Assembly (NCBI GenBank): GCA_038373865.1
Contig: JAXGGA010000482.1
Span: 124,001-188,000, forward strand
Reading direction: 5' to 3'
From: Uloborus plumipes
Lineage: Eukaryota; Arthropoda; Arachnida; Araneae; Uloboridae
DNA: 64,000 bases
Positions 48,001-58,206 of this stretch are shown one piece after another (position 1 is the first letter of the stretch; every line of letters starts with the position of its first letter). The position numbers and the translations under genes are program-made. Under the pieces are notes generated by a model. The model ran no database searches, was not told the DNA's origin, and saw only the letters and a list, made by a program, of their open reading frames with translations.

Positions 48001-48270
48001 GTAGTGAAATAAATTTTAAAAATCTGGTATGGACCCCACACTACTTCCTTTCATGTGTAAATTTCTTAGTAGATGCTTTAAGTGTTAAAATAGTGCTTGG
48101 AGTGAGCAAGAGAACAATTCAAACACTTACACCCCTAGTTTTCCACGAAACAATGCAAAAAAAAATTTTACAATGAATAATTTTCTAAATATCGCCGATT
48201 TTAACATCATTCTGCGGGTTTTCCGCAAAGTATTGCCAATAGTGCCAAATAGAACTCAAATTCAAAAAAA
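45071..48270. other. No gene identified
   Basis: AT-rich. A patch at 46140-46200 repeats GGTATCG several times. Poly(T) at about 47505-47527. No exon supported. Confidence 0.4.
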
Positions 48271-48289
48271 AAAAAAAAAATCGCCAAAT

Positions 48290-48375
48290 TTGTCGCCAAC
48301 TTGGGTATATGTCGCCAAGTTCTTGGGGGTTACACTTGGCGACCAAAAGCTTGGCGATATATCGCCAAGTGACAA
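48290..48375. repeat. TTGGCGA-rich segment with a perfect 20-bp palindrome
   Basis: Several TCGCCAA/TTGGCGA motifs cluster here, including the perfect palindrome CTTGGCGATATATCGCCAAG. The motif is the core of the 19-bp minisatellite unit of element B, although no helentron terminus is visible nearby. Confidence 0.75.
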
Positions 48376-48479
48376 CGCCAATTCATATCACTTAAGTCTG
48401 CAGTGAAATTAACATTGATTTTCCCCAAAAAAGGGGTAAAACACCCCCTTGGGAATATTCGATTGCAACCACAAGGGGA

Positions 48480-48878
48480 GGTGCACAACTAGACCCCCCT
48501 CAGAGCCTACATACCAAACTAGAAGCTTCTACGGCATATAGTTTTTGAGTTATGCGACATACATACGAGAACACATCCGCACATACATACGTATATACAG
48601 ACGTCACGAAAAAACTCGTCGTAATTAACTCGGAGGTGGTTGAAAAGGACTTTTCGGCTGGTTATATGTTGGTAGTACCAACATATAACCAGCCGAAAAA
48701 TTGGTGGGTGCACATACACGTGCTGCCAGGTCGAAAAAACAGCTCAATATTCATTCGGGGTAGAGCAAAATCAAAATTTAGATCCAAATTTGTTTTTTTT
48801 TTTTTTTCGCGATCACAATACTTCCTTTACTACGTAAAAGGAAGTATTGTGACCCTTTACTACGTAAAAGGAAGTTGT
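48480..48878 (-). mobile_element. Probable helentron-type fragment, minus orientation
   Basis: In minus orientation it opens with TTCCTTTTACGTAGTAAAGG, then GAAGTATTGTGATCG. This is the same design (hairpin then AAGTATTG) as the helentron at 34241. It continues through CTCAAAAACTATATGCC and GGTATGTAGGCTCTGAGGGG, comparable to the 144-bp-unit helentron. The TACGTAAAAG end motif is duplicated with a 30-bp period (48831, 48861). The 3' end was not found. Confidence 0.45.
48651..48699. repeat. Perfect 24-bp inverted repeat with 1-bp spacer
   Basis: Positions 48651-48674 are the exact reverse complement of 48676-48699, with a single G at 48675. The arms begin TTTTCGGCTGG. Confidence 0.95.
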
Positions 48879-49159
48879 ATAATGCGTGCTGATGTTCAGG
48901 AGGCGAGGAAGTATTACAATACATGGCGTTAAACATTTATTCACGATAATACAAACACACGAATCACGACATAACATCCCGTTAAGCACTCTAGTTACAG
49001 TTACAGTTAGTCCCGTTGGTTGGCTCACAGTCACCAAAGGCTTTGCTTATAGCACAGACGTAAAAAAAACAAACATCTCACGGCTGCTACTCTCATGGAA
49101 CGCAATGACCTTTAACTGACCTTGTCTGAGGTTGCATTCCGAATTTCGAAAGAGTTTTA

Positions 49160-49332
49160 GGGCCGAATTCAAGTGAAACACCATTGCAATCGCTTCGAGA
49201 TCGCTACTGGAAGTCGAATTACGATAGAATAGCATCTCGTAGCGATTGTAACGTTTCACTTGAATCCAAATTTGGAAATTTGCGATTGCAATGGCGAGTT
49301 GCGATCGTCCTTGTTTCACTTGAATTCCGGCC
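49160..49332. mobile_element. Harbinger-like MITE, copy 2
   Basis: Ends GGGCCGAATTCAAGTGAAAC and GTTTCACTTGAATTCCGGCC, flanked by TTA on both sides. The interior is the inverted, diverged form of copy 1 at 3826-4005. Confidence 0.8.
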
Positions 49333-49334
49333 TT

Positions 49335-51140
49335 AGTTTTTAAAGGCAATGCAAATATTTTTATGCTGGAAAATGCTCGCTTCCAAAAATTTGCTTTTGA
49401 AGAGGAGAGGAGAAACGCCTAGAACTCCTTTCTTGCGTGAAAGACAGTAAAATTCAATATCTGCAACCGCGCTTCTGAGAGAGTGAAGGAAATCACGTGA
49501 CATGAAAAAACGTGGGAAAACCGTCATGGATGAAAATTTGTAAATAAAAACACAAGGCCAGTAGTTCAAGAAGTTCAAGATGTTATAATCTCTTAAGTTA
49601 CATGTACTTTGAAAAGAGAACTAAGCGTTGACGATTGGTTCGCTTTTAGTGACCACCTATCTTGAATGATTCCTTCATCCGCCTGAGTAAAAAGATTTTA
49701 TTTTATACAGTTTTTTATTTTTAACTTAAATGTTTCTATCTTCTTTGCTCATTTCACAATTATTTAACCTACTGAATTTTAATGTTTATGTTGAATGTTT
49801 CACATCCTCCCTAATGTAACGACTTTTAGTATCATTTTTGTTTAACAGTTTGATACGGATATAAGAACGAAATTAATATTCATCCTATGCAGTTGTAAAC
49901 CTCTTAAAGCCATTTTCGAGCAGAACCGTGCTATTTTTTTATCTTGTGCTGATCGTTCAAGCACTATTTCTAAGCTTAATGAAATAAAATATGCAACTTT
50001 ATCGGTCTCATTTTCTTATGTTGTTCTAAAAATAATTGAAAATTTTTACTAGCAGCGATTTCCATTGTGTGTGTGTGTGTGTGTTTTTTTTTTTTTTTCT
50101 GTTTCTGTTTTGAACAAAAAGTTTTGGATTTATATTTTTACGATACAATTTGTTAATGATTGCATGTTGTGATGGAAGGAATGAGATTTGAAGTGGAATC
50201 ATATTTTATCAGTGTGGTGTAAGTGTCAAGTATGAAAAGGCATGAGAAGTGGCCATATAAAAATATTGTACTGCAATCTGCCTTTGAAGTTCCTGAAAAA
50301 TAGTTGTAGCTAAAGGATTTTCTAATTTTTTTTTTTTTTTTTTTCATGTAGCGTGGGTAATAGTACATGTACATTTCTGACTTTCTCCTTTATCTTGCTC
50401 TTTTTAATTAGCTCTTTTGACAGGATGAGAAGTGGGTAGTTGAGGGATTTACAAGTCCCTTTGGCGATTACAGTAGTTGGTGAATCTAGCTTAATTCTTG
50501 CCAAATTTAAGTCAATATTTCTTATTCTGCATATGGCAAGCAGATATTATTTATTGAATGTAACAAACCACATTGAACTGAAAACCTAAAGAGTGGGGGT
50601 AAGATTGGAAAGAAAATCAATATCATCAAAAGAACCACTACAGAAATTTTTGTGATGCATTTTACACGAGTAACTAACATTCAAATTAAATATAAATTCA
50701 TTACTTATCAGTAACTAACAAATATTATGTACACTATTTTTTATTTCAATTATTGCATAAGCTTTCGTTTTGATCAAAACAACTAAATAATTATTAATGC
50801 ACATATTTTAAAAGTGATGTTAAGATATAAGGATTTTACATTCTAATATACATCAGCAGTTAGCAACCTAAATTGACTGGTGATCTATTTTCTAAGTTTG
50901 ACGTGAACACAAGATCAACTTGTGTATGTTGGGTTGAGGGTGGAGGGGATAAAATAATGTTATGTTAACCCACGTCAAAATATTTTCAGATTTAAAAATA
51001 TAACTTGTTTAAAAATTAATATGATAGTGACTAACAAGTTCTAGTGGCCATAAAATGTTTGGAACATTTTCAAATAACTTTTGATTTTGATGCTAAACCT
51101 AATAATTTTGTTCCAGAATAAACTCAGAAGTTTGTGTTTA
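49335..51140. other. No gene identified
   Basis: AT-rich. Small GT run near 50068 and poly(T) near 50327. No supported element. Confidence 0.4.
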
Positions 51141-51142
51141 TT

Positions 51143-51166
51143 ACAAATACAAATACAAATACAAAT
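51143..51166 (-). repeat. LINE 3' terminal hexamer repeats
   Basis: Four ATTTGT-type units (ACAAAT on the plus strand) at the LINE 3' end. CR1-type elements end in short tandem repeats of this kind, which mark the reverse-transcription start. Confidence 0.85.
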
Positions 51167-51216
51167 GTGGCGACCAGCAGCAGGCTCAGGGCCCAACTTG
51201 GCTGGTCCTAGTCAAA

Positions 51217-53964
51217 TTAAAGACCCCAATGAAGATCAATGGCCCTCTTAAAGCCATCTACTCCATTGCTCTTTACCGCCTCTTCCGGTAAGCTGTTCCA
51301 AGTTCCCACTACCCTGCTAAAATAGTAATTTTTTCGAATTTCCAGGTTCGCCTGAGGTTTAAACAGCTTAAAACAATGACCCCTTGTCCTGCTTTCCTTG
51401 CAAAAATCCAACCCTGCAACATCATTCATTTTAATAAATTTAAATAACTGAATCATGTCCCCTCTGGTTCTCCGTTGCTCAAGACTATACATATTAAGCA
51501 TTCTAAGTCTGGAATCATAGTCTAAATTAGAAAGTCCATTCACTAACCTTGTAGCCCTCCTTTGTACCCTTTCCAATAAATTAATGTCTTTCTTCAGATA
51601 AGGAGACCAAAACTGAACAGCATACTCCAAATGAGGACTTACCAAACTTCTATATAGAGGCAGAAGAACCTTCTTAGATTTGTTTGAAATAGATCTATTA
51701 ATAAACCCAAGCATCCTATTGGCTTTGTTACTAGCTATGCTGCACTGTTGACTGGACTTGAAATCCTGATTTATTAAGACACCTAGATCCATAACATTAT
51801 CTGCCCTACTAATGACTGAACCCTGTAAATAATAGCTTGTATGGTTATTTCCATGACCGAAATGCAGCACTTGACATTTCCCAACATTAACTGCCATACC
51901 CCACTTGTCTGCCCATTTAGTAATATGATCCAAATCCTGTTGCAGCTGATTTATTTGTTCGTCATTCTCCACAACCCCCATAAGTTTGACATCATCGGCA
52001 AAACAATTCATGTTTCCAGAAACATTTTCATGAATGTCATTCATAAAAATAATAAACAAAAGGGGACCTAAAACTGATCCTTGGGGAACCCCACTTAAAA
52101 CTTCACTCCATTTAGAATAGTTACCCCTAACAACTACTCTTTGTTTCCTTCCTGTCAGCCAATTCCTAACCCAAACTAGAATTTTACCTCCTACCCCTAT
52201 ACCAGCTAATTTGCTGAGTAGTGCTACATGCGGTACCTTATCGAAAGCTTTTTGAAAATCTATGTAAACAACATCTACGCATTTTTTGCTATCTAAAGCC
52301 AAGGTAACCTTGTCGTAGAAATGTAATAAATTAGTAGCACACGATTTACCTTTTCTGAAACCATACTGCAAACTACTCAACAGCCCATTATTTTCTAAGA
52401 AATTCATAATCTTAATTTTGATCAATGTTTCAAAAATTTTACATACCACTGAAGTCAGACTCACAGGCCTATAATTTCCTGCATTACCTCTAGACCCTTT
52501 CTTGAAGAATGGTGTAATGTTAGCTAGTTTCCAGTCCTCTGGCACTATCCCTGAGTTATACGAAGCATTGAATATATTAACTATAGCGTCAACTAATTCC
52601 TCTGCACATTCTACTAGAATTTTTGGATAAATATTATCTGGTCCCGGAGCTTTTGTGGTTTTAATTTTTTTCAAATAAAGTAAAACGTCCTCCCTGGAAA
52701 ATACAAAGTCCTCAAGCTGTGTAGTAGCTTGTGTCTTGCTTGTGTCAACTGTTGAGATACAGTTATCGTTAAAAACACTGGAAAAAAAGTCATTTAGAAC
52801 ATTTGCTATATCACCATCATTCTGAATTAAATTTCCATGCTCATCTACTAGTGGCCCAATTTGACTATTTCGAACTTTCCCAGAATTTGCGTATGCAAAA
52901 AACTCCTTTGGATTCCTGTCAATATTATCTGCCAGCTTTTGTTCCAATTCTCTTTTCTGAAACCGTACCAAATACTTAAAACTACGCCTAGCCTCACAAT
53001 ACTGTAGCCTGTCTGCGCTGTGACCAGTTTCTTTTAATCGACGAAAAGAAGCTTGCTTACGATTTAGAGCATCCTTAGTTTCCCTAGTGAACCACATGGG
53101 CCAAATTTTTGTGTTTACCCCTTTTCTCCTAAAAGGAACAAAATCTCCAACTGTTTTTGCTAGTTTTTCCTTAAACTCTGTCCACTGCAAATTTACATCG
53201 CTATTGTCCAAACCTGATGAAAAAACCGCTTTCAAACTCTGCCTGAGTGCGACAAAATCAGTATTTCTGAAATTAGGTGCAAACCTAAAATTTTTGTCTT
53301 TGTGCATATCAAACTTAATCCCAAACCTAATGCTGTTGTGGTCACTATCCCCAATATGCTCCCCTACACATAATGCCTGTACAGAGCCTTCAACATTGCA
53401 GAAAACAAGATCCAAAACAGTATCCTGCCGTGTTCCCTCAGAAACAACTTGATCTAAAAAACAGTCACCAATTACTTTTAGAAATTCCTCTTCTCTACTA
53501 TTATTGGGGTAAGAATTATTCCAATCAATGCCCGGAAAATTGAAATCCCCCATTATAATTACCGGTCCCTTACTCGACATGTCTCTAATAATACGATACA
53601 TCTGTTCATCTTGACCCTGGCTTAGATTAGGTGGCCTATAAATGTTACCCAAACGTAATTTTTTACCCTTACCGCTCATCAATTCTAGCCAAACCATGTC
53701 AATATCATTAGGTTTGTCATTTATTGCCAATTCATTGCAAGTTAAAGTATCTCTAACATAAAATAAAACCCCACCACCTCTTTTACCTACTCTATCTTGT
53801 CTAAACAAATTATACCCAGGAATACACAATAAATCATCATCATTTTTGGTAGCCCATGTCTCGGTAACTCCAATTACATCCAAATTCTCATTTGTGATTA
53901 TGCTTTTTAATTCTTCCATCTTGTTCCTAATACTGCGAGCATTGGTATAAAAAACCTTAAGCAT
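51217..53964 (-). CDS. LINE ORF2: APE endonuclease plus reverse transcriptase
   Basis: Encodes the protein that nicks target DNA and primes reverse transcription. I start at the Met that opens MLKVFYTNARS, because the endonuclease domain begins there; the frame is open further upstream to at least 54156, where the only early start-like codon is GTG. Numbered from that upstream GTG, the endonuclease shows TNARS (about 71), TETW (98), GDFN (203) and SDHN (271), covering the catalytic Asn, Glu, Asp and His. The reverse transcriptase shows KAPGPDNI (502), NYRPVSLTS (561), YIDFQKAFD (631), GVPQGSVLGPLL (689) and the catalytic FADD (719). The C-terminus has the LEYAVQFWSP and NLLERVQRRATR blocks usual in CR1-like proteins. 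No RNase H domain. No internal stop. About 915 residues, full length for the family. Confidence 0.93.
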   Translation of the reverse strand: MLKVFYTNARSIRNKMEELKSIITNENLDVIGVTETWATKNDDDLLCIPGYNLFRQDRVGKRGGGVLFYVRDTLTCNELAINDKPNDIDMVWLELMSGKGKKLRLGNIYRPPNLSQGQDEQMYRIIRDMSSKGPVIIMGDFNFPGIDWNNSYPNNSREEEFLKVIGDCFLDQVVSEGTRQDTVLDLVFCNVEGSVQALCVGEHIGDSDHNSIRFGIKFDMHKDKNFRFAPNFRNTDFVALRQSLKAVFSSGLDNSDVNLQWTEFKEKLAKTVGDFVPFRRKGVNTKIWPMWFTRETKDALNRKQASFRRLKETGHSADRLQYCEARRSFKYLVRFQKRELEQKLADNIDRNPKEFFAYANSGKVRNSQIGPLVDEHGNLIQNDGDIANVLNDFFSSVFNDNCISTVDTSKTQATTQLEDFVFSREDVLLYLKKIKTTKAPGPDNIYPKILVECAEELVDAIVNIFNASYNSGIVPEDWKLANITPFFKKGSRGNAGNYRPVSLTSVVCKIFETLIKIKIMNFLENNGLLSSLQYGFRKGKSCATNLLHFYDKVTLALDSKKCVDVVYIDFQKAFDKVPHVALLSKLAGIGVGGKILVWVRNWLTGRKQRVVVRGNYSKWSEVLSGVPQGSVLGPLLFIIFMNDIHENVSGNMNCFADDVKLMGVVENDEQINQLQQDLDHITKWADKWGMAVNVGKCQVLHFGHGNNHTSYYLQGSVISRADNVMDLGVLINQDFKSSQQCSIASNKANRMLGFINRSISNKSKKVLLPLYRSLVSPHLEYAVQFWSPYLKKDINLLERVQRRATRLVNGLSNLDYDSRLRMLNMYSLEQRRTRGDMIQLFKFIKMNDVAGLDFCKESRTRGHCFKLFKPQANLEIRKNYYFSRVVGTWNSLPEEAVKSNGVDGFKRAIDLHWGL

Positions 53965-54118
53965 GCTCAACTTGTTTTTATTCAACCCCTTACGATTTCT
54001 TGAATCAAAATTGTTGAAATGACTACTCTTATTTTCCTCCTTATTACCATTCCTAATTAAACCCAAATAGTTTGCATATTTTTGCAACCTTCTCCGTGAA
54101 CCCTGCCCCCCTTCAAAC

Positions 54119-54883
54119 TTAGTTTTTTGACTCAGAATACTCCAAAACCAAACCACTAACCATTTTAACCCCTGTAGAACTCAGATGCAGGCCATCCCTA
54201 GCAATCCAATCTCGCTTACAATAACTCCACACATCGATGAATCTGATACTGCGCATATGGCAAATTTCTTTGAGTATCAGGTTCATGCACCTAGCCCGCT
54301 GGTTTAACCAGCTCCTATTGACTCCGTACCTGGGCAGCAACCCAACCACTTGGACACTGGTCGAACTGTTGGTTGCTTTATCCAACAGGGAATTCCACTC
54401 GTTCCTAAATTCCTCATTATTACTACGGCCTACATCGTTCGTTCCCACCCATAAAGTGACCATATCCTTCTTATCAAATGTCCCCCTCTTCTCTGCAACC
54501 TTATTTACATCCTTCACCCGAGCCCCTGGTAAACAACACCTAGCCACCTTACGTTTTACCCTCCCGATTGAATTTCCCACCTCACGCACCATAGAATCCC
54601 CCAATATTACCCCCTTCGTCTCCCAGTCTGTCTCCTTACTGCTAACTTCCCCCTTCTCCTCTGGAATAATCCCACTAACTAACTCACAGCTAATGCCCAC
54701 ATCCTTTTTAATAACTTCCCCCTTTCCATCTGAATTGTTTACCTCCTCTGTCCCACAACCTGAGGCTATTTGGGCCTGCAAAATGGTCATCCTATTTTTT
54801 AACTCCAGGAGCTCAGCACACTTAGTGCAAGTGAAATCATCCTCAGAAATGGACTCCTCTTTTCCCTCATACAGGCAGAACAT
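54119..54883 (-). CDS. LINE ORF1: SGNH-hydrolase-like esterase protein
   Basis: 254 residues. The N-terminus has FTCTKC plus an upstream Cys pair (CQMFC if read five bases earlier), resembling half of a PHD-like zinc finger, then a Leu-rich, possibly coiled stretch (about 25-40). An SGNH/GDSL esterase fold follows: GDSMVR with the catalytic Ser at 97, LPGA with Gly 120, GTND at 147-150, and DGLHLS with the catalytic Asp 230 and His 233. CR1-group ORF1 proteins with this esterase are known; its role in retrotransposition is unclear, with membrane or RNP association proposed. All catalytic positions are intact. It overlaps the open frame of ORF2, which lies in the +1 frame. Confidence 0.88.
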   Translation of the reverse strand: MFCLYEGKEESISEDDFTCTKCAELLELKNRMTILQAQIASGCGTEEVNNSDGKGEVIKKDVGISCELVSGIIPEEKGEVSSKETDWETKGVILGDSMVREVGNSIGRVKRKVARCCLPGARVKDVNKVAEKRGTFDKKDMVTLWVGTNDVGRSNNEEFRNEWNSLLDKATNSSTSVQVVGLLPRYGVNRSWLNQRARCMNLILKEICHMRSIRFIDVWSYCKRDWIARDGLHLSSTGVKMVSGLVLEYSESKN

Positions 54884-54939
54884 CTGACAAATGTCAATTT
54901 ATTGATTCTACTCATACAGAAATAAAGGTTAAGGATGTT

Positions 54940-55005
54940 GCTGTGATCGACTAAAAATGGGCTCAAGATCGACTGGTCGATCTCGATCCACGGGCTGCCT
55001 AGGGC
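54940..55005 (-). mobile_element. Possible decayed hAT terminus
   Basis: ATCGACTGGTCGATCTCGAT followed by CCACGGGCTGCC resembles the subterminal and terminal sequence of some animal hAT elements. No partner end or 8-bp duplication was found. Confidence 0.3.
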
Positions 55006-55464
55006 AGATACACATCATTCAGTCCCCTTCCTTTCTGACCATATTAATTTATGAATCAAACCCAATGACAACGGTTATTTAATATCTTTTTTCCTCTTCA
55101 ATCTTGCAATGCATTAAGAAAATTTGAGCACCAATCAAACCTCTGCTAGTGAAAAAATTAATGAAATTATTCAGTAAAAATAAGCATGAATGGCATTAAA
55201 TTAATTACAAAAGAAAATTAAAGACCAAGTAACCCAGCCTCCAACCCCTCTCCCTAACATTCAGTTTTCTTCAATTGTGAAGATGTAATATGAGTTTCTG
55301 CTATTCTGAAATGTAATTATGTCTTACCCCCCCCCGCCCGGCGGTTCATGGGTTACAGAATTACATGTTAAATGGACGTGATAAGACTTCCGGAACTGGC
55401 AGGGGGTTAAATAAGTGGTACTGAATTTAAGTAAGGATAGGTGATCTAACACTTTTTTTTTCAG

Positions 55465-55686
55465 GGTTATCAAAATGACAAACTCATGGAGAACCTATGC
55501 AATTGCATCTATGTTAGCTATAACTACTGTTGGTATCCTTGTTTGGCGGAAAAAGAAACGAACTTATGTTAAAGTTGGAAAAATATCCAAGTTATTTTTC
55601 TATCCTGTAAAATCTTTGAAAGGAGTGGAAGTAACCAAAGGACTTTGCTCAGAAGAGGGTTTTGAAGTAAATGGCGTGATGGATCG
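55465..55686 (+). CDS. mARC: mARC-like MOSC protein, first coding exon
   Basis: The ATG at 55475 opens a protein with a hydrophobic segment (YAIASMLAITTVGILVW, about residues 8-24) and a basic stop-transfer RKKKR. This is the signal-anchor layout of mitochondrial amidoxime-reducing components, which sit on the outer mitochondrial membrane. The MOSC N-terminal beta-barrel begins at VGKISKLFFYPVKSLKGVEV, including the family signature YPVKS. mARC proteins are molybdenum-cofactor enzymes that reduce N-hydroxylated compounds with cytochrome b5 and its reductase. A poly-pyrimidine AG at 55464 just before the exon suggests an upstream 5' UTR exon. The donor is CG|GTATGT, phase 2. Most of the enzyme lies outside the window, so a plain MOSC-domain homologue is possible. 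Confidence 0.82.
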
Positions 55687-56585
55687 GTATGTTTTATACA
55701 ATGCATGTTTTAAAAATGCATTTAAAATTAATTATTTCCATTTATTTATTTTTTAAAGTATTTTTTATGGTCTATATATAAAAGTGATTTCATGACTTAT
55801 TTTGTGTCGTATTTCTTTTTTAATGCGTTCAATCATTCAGCTATAGGCAGTGTTACACCTGGTCATGATGTACACCTGGTGTAAGTTTTTGTAGGTGCCA
55901 AAATAATGGTGTCATTTTAATTATAAATGAATATCAATTTAATATGTATAATAATTTATATTATTATTATTATTTTTTTTTTAAGTTTAATAGGGCAATG
56001 CTACACTGTCCATTTCATCTTTAAAAATAATCCCTAAAGTATGATACAAAAGAAATTATTTTCTGAAGACAAAATTGATTGTATTTTAAAACTACTAAGT
56101 TTCAAAAAGATTATCCATTGGATCAATAAACTGTCTGAATCACAATAAATCAGGAAAACTTTTATGTGACCCAAACCTTAAGGCGTCAAATTTGGCGCCT
56201 GAAGTTGGAAATCTAGGCTTAAAATCAAAATTTTTGGTTGCAAAAAGTAACTAACGACCCCTTTTTTCTAACACTGGCTATAGGTGGAATATATATCAAA
56301 TATAATTTCAAACTCAGCAATATAAGCGTTTTAAAAAGAGACTTTGGGTTACATAAGAACCTGGAAAATAAACTTTAAAACTATTGAGTTTTGGTTGCAT
56401 TGTACTAACAAGGAGACCTTACTGTCTCGGAAATTCAGATCAGGACGAGATTTGGCAGATTAGTAGTACCCCTTAAGGGTACTCTCAGGGTAAAATAATA
56501 AAGCGCACTAGCCATAAAATTCCGAGAAAATCGCCTTTCAAGTTTTGCATACAGTGATATACTATTTAAGTCTTACAACGTGTAT

Positions 56586-56657
56586 CGCCTGGGTGGCTCA
56601 GTCTGCAAAGCGTACGACTTTTAATCTTAAGTCCCGGGTTCGATTCCACGGCTACTG
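56586..56657 (+). mobile_element. tRNA-Lys-like segment in F4 left arm (not a functional tRNA)
   Basis: TGGGTGGCTCAGTCTGC supplies an A-box, GACTTTTAATCTT an anticodon loop with TTT (Lys), and GGGTTCGATTCC an exact B-box. The acceptor stem (GCCTGGG) has no partner downstream and the T-stem has mismatches, so it is a tRNA-derived Pol III promoter-like module. Confidence 0.75.
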
Positions 56658-56687
56658 TTTTCCTCTTTTTTCTTTTTTTATGAATTT

Positions 56688-56750
56688 GGTGGCTTATTCG
56701 GCAGAGTGCTGAGCTTCCTAGCCGTGGACCAGGGCTGGATACCGCCAGAA
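56688..56750 (+). mobile_element. Second tRNA-like segment in F4 left arm
   Basis: GGTGGCTTATTCGGCAGAG resembles an A-box/D-arm. In the right-arm copy the anticodon arm reads GGCTTCCAAGCC, close to a Gly(TCC) stem-loop. The B-box is eroded (GGGCTGGATACC). It follows the first tRNA-like unit after about 30 bp. Confidence 0.55.
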
Positions 56751-57274
56751 GATTTTTTTTTAAATAAATTTATAAAGTGATTGTTACAGCAAAATTGAAA
56801 TTTAATTGGAGGTAATACTAGAAAAAAATATATGTGATCCATTTGAAATTATAGTACATTAAAACTCTATTCACTATTCACACAAATGAGTGATAACACA
56901 TTTTCAGATTTTTTTAACTATGACAAAGTAAGTAATTTTTGCAATACACATAATCAGTTTCTGTATTTTTTTATTTTATTTTATTTATTTATTTCTTTTT
57001 TTCTAAATTTATAAAGTGATTGTTACAGCTATTTAAAATTTTAATTGAAGGTAATACTAAAAAAAATATGTATGATTTATTTGTAATGAAAAAACATTAA
57101 AACTCTATCTGCTATTCTCACAAACAAGTGATAACCCACTTTGAGATATTATAAACTGTGACAAAGTGGATGATTTTTGCAATACACATAATCAGTTTCT
57201 GTATGGAAGAGTAATTATGTTGTTGAATTGTACATGAGCAGATAATCAAATTTTTAAAATTCTAACCATACTTT

Positions 57275-58206
57275 CAGGGGTCTGACCAGAGGAAATTCGG
57301 GTCCGTTAACGGACCCTTCACAAAAATACGATCAAGCAAAACGGACCCTTCACAAAAATACTATCAAGCAAAACGGACCTTTCACAAAAATACGATCAAG
57401 CAAAACGGACCCTTCACAAAATGCTGATCAAACAAACGTACATTTCACACATTATTCATTCAAAAAGCAAATCTGAAATCAAAATAATGCATAGCATATT
57501 TCTGTGTAAAAGCCCATAACTTTTGGGCCTTTTCTGAAGTTAAAGAAGGGAATCGCTTATCCGCCAACGAAAAAAAAAGTCGGCACTTCCTGCCTGCCCT
57601 GCGATGCTCAGGCAATCTTTAGTGTAAAATGTAGCACTTTTTGTTGGTTTCTTTTAAAGAAATTAACAACTTAAAAAAGGTAGTTGTTTTGCTTTAATGG
57701 TTCTGCTTGTTTGTTTTATCATATGCAAATCAAAGCGGCTTGCTGCGATATTGCTGGTATAGATTTCTCTGAAAGTGCGGAGTGAGGATTTTTCTCCCTG
57801 CTATGGACTTAAACATAAAGGAAATAATAATAATAGCAATTATCGGTGGAATGAACTTAGAACTGCAAACAGATAGCTAGGGTTGGAGAAAAAAATGGGA
57901 TTGCTTCTGGGTAGAGCGATCAGCTATTTAAAATTAAAATTATCTTCATCTGACGTCTTTCGTGCGATGTTTTGTGCGGACTTTTCGCATTTTCGATGTT
58001 TAATATGCTTTTTTAAGAGGAAAATAAATGAAATTTATTTTTAATTTTTATTAAATTCAAAAAAAAAAATTTTTTTTGCTTTTTTTTTTTGCGTTTTTTT
58101 TTTCCTGTAAAATTGTTTGATTTTCACAAAATTATTTGATTTTTCACAAAATTATTTAGTTTTTCACAAAAAACGAACCCTGTGAAAACTCCTGGACAGA
58201 CCCCTG
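57275..58206. mobile_element. hAT-like element in the F4 loop
   Basis: Ends CAGGGGTCTGACCAG and CTGGACAGACCCCTG form imperfect inverted repeats with the CAGGGG start usual in hAT. I found no matching 8-bp flanks (CATACTTT versus CTTATAGA). It contains a 32-bp tandem array and no transposase. Confidence 0.6.
57309..57436 (+). repeat. 32-bp tandem array
   Basis: Units starting ACGGACCCTTCACAAAAATA at 57309, 57341, 57373 and 57405, exactly 32 bp apart. Similar TTTTCACAAAATTATTT phrases occur near the other end at about 58118-58170. Confidence 0.92.

Larger units (their letters stand above)
51141..54897 (-). mobile_element. CR1-type non-LTR retrotransposon (LINE)
   Basis: A minus-strand LINE with an esterase-type ORF1 followed by an APE endonuclease/reverse-transcriptase ORF2, and a short 3' region ending in ATTTGT hexamers (51143-51166). 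It lacks a poly(A) tail, typical of CR1. Both ORFs are uninterrupted, implying a recent insertion. The 5' UTR seems missing or short: a stop codon lies six codons before the ORF1 Met, and the Cys pattern there (CQMFC) suggests a zinc-finger start cut off by 5' truncation. Confidence 0.92.

Noticed and set aside
48290..48375. A further full copy of helentron-like A/B at 48.3 kb
   Set aside because: Only the TTGGCGA motif is shared. Neither the inverted terminal repeat nor the hairpin end was found nearby.
51841..53452. Plus-strand open frames of 76-121 codons within the LINE
   Set aside because: Antisense shadows of the endonuclease/reverse-transcriptase frame.
54119..54130. A canonical -1 slippery heptamer (A AAA AAC) right before the ORF1 stop, suggesting frameshifting into ORF2
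   Set aside because: The -1 frame reaches a stop after about 22 codons. ORF2 lies in the +1 frame, so -1 slippage cannot produce the fusion.
56586..56657. Functional tRNA-Lys gene
   Set aside because: The acceptor stem has no complementary partner and the T-stem has mismatches. The segment is duplicated in an inverted arm with a different anticodon, so it is tRNA-derived repeat sequence.
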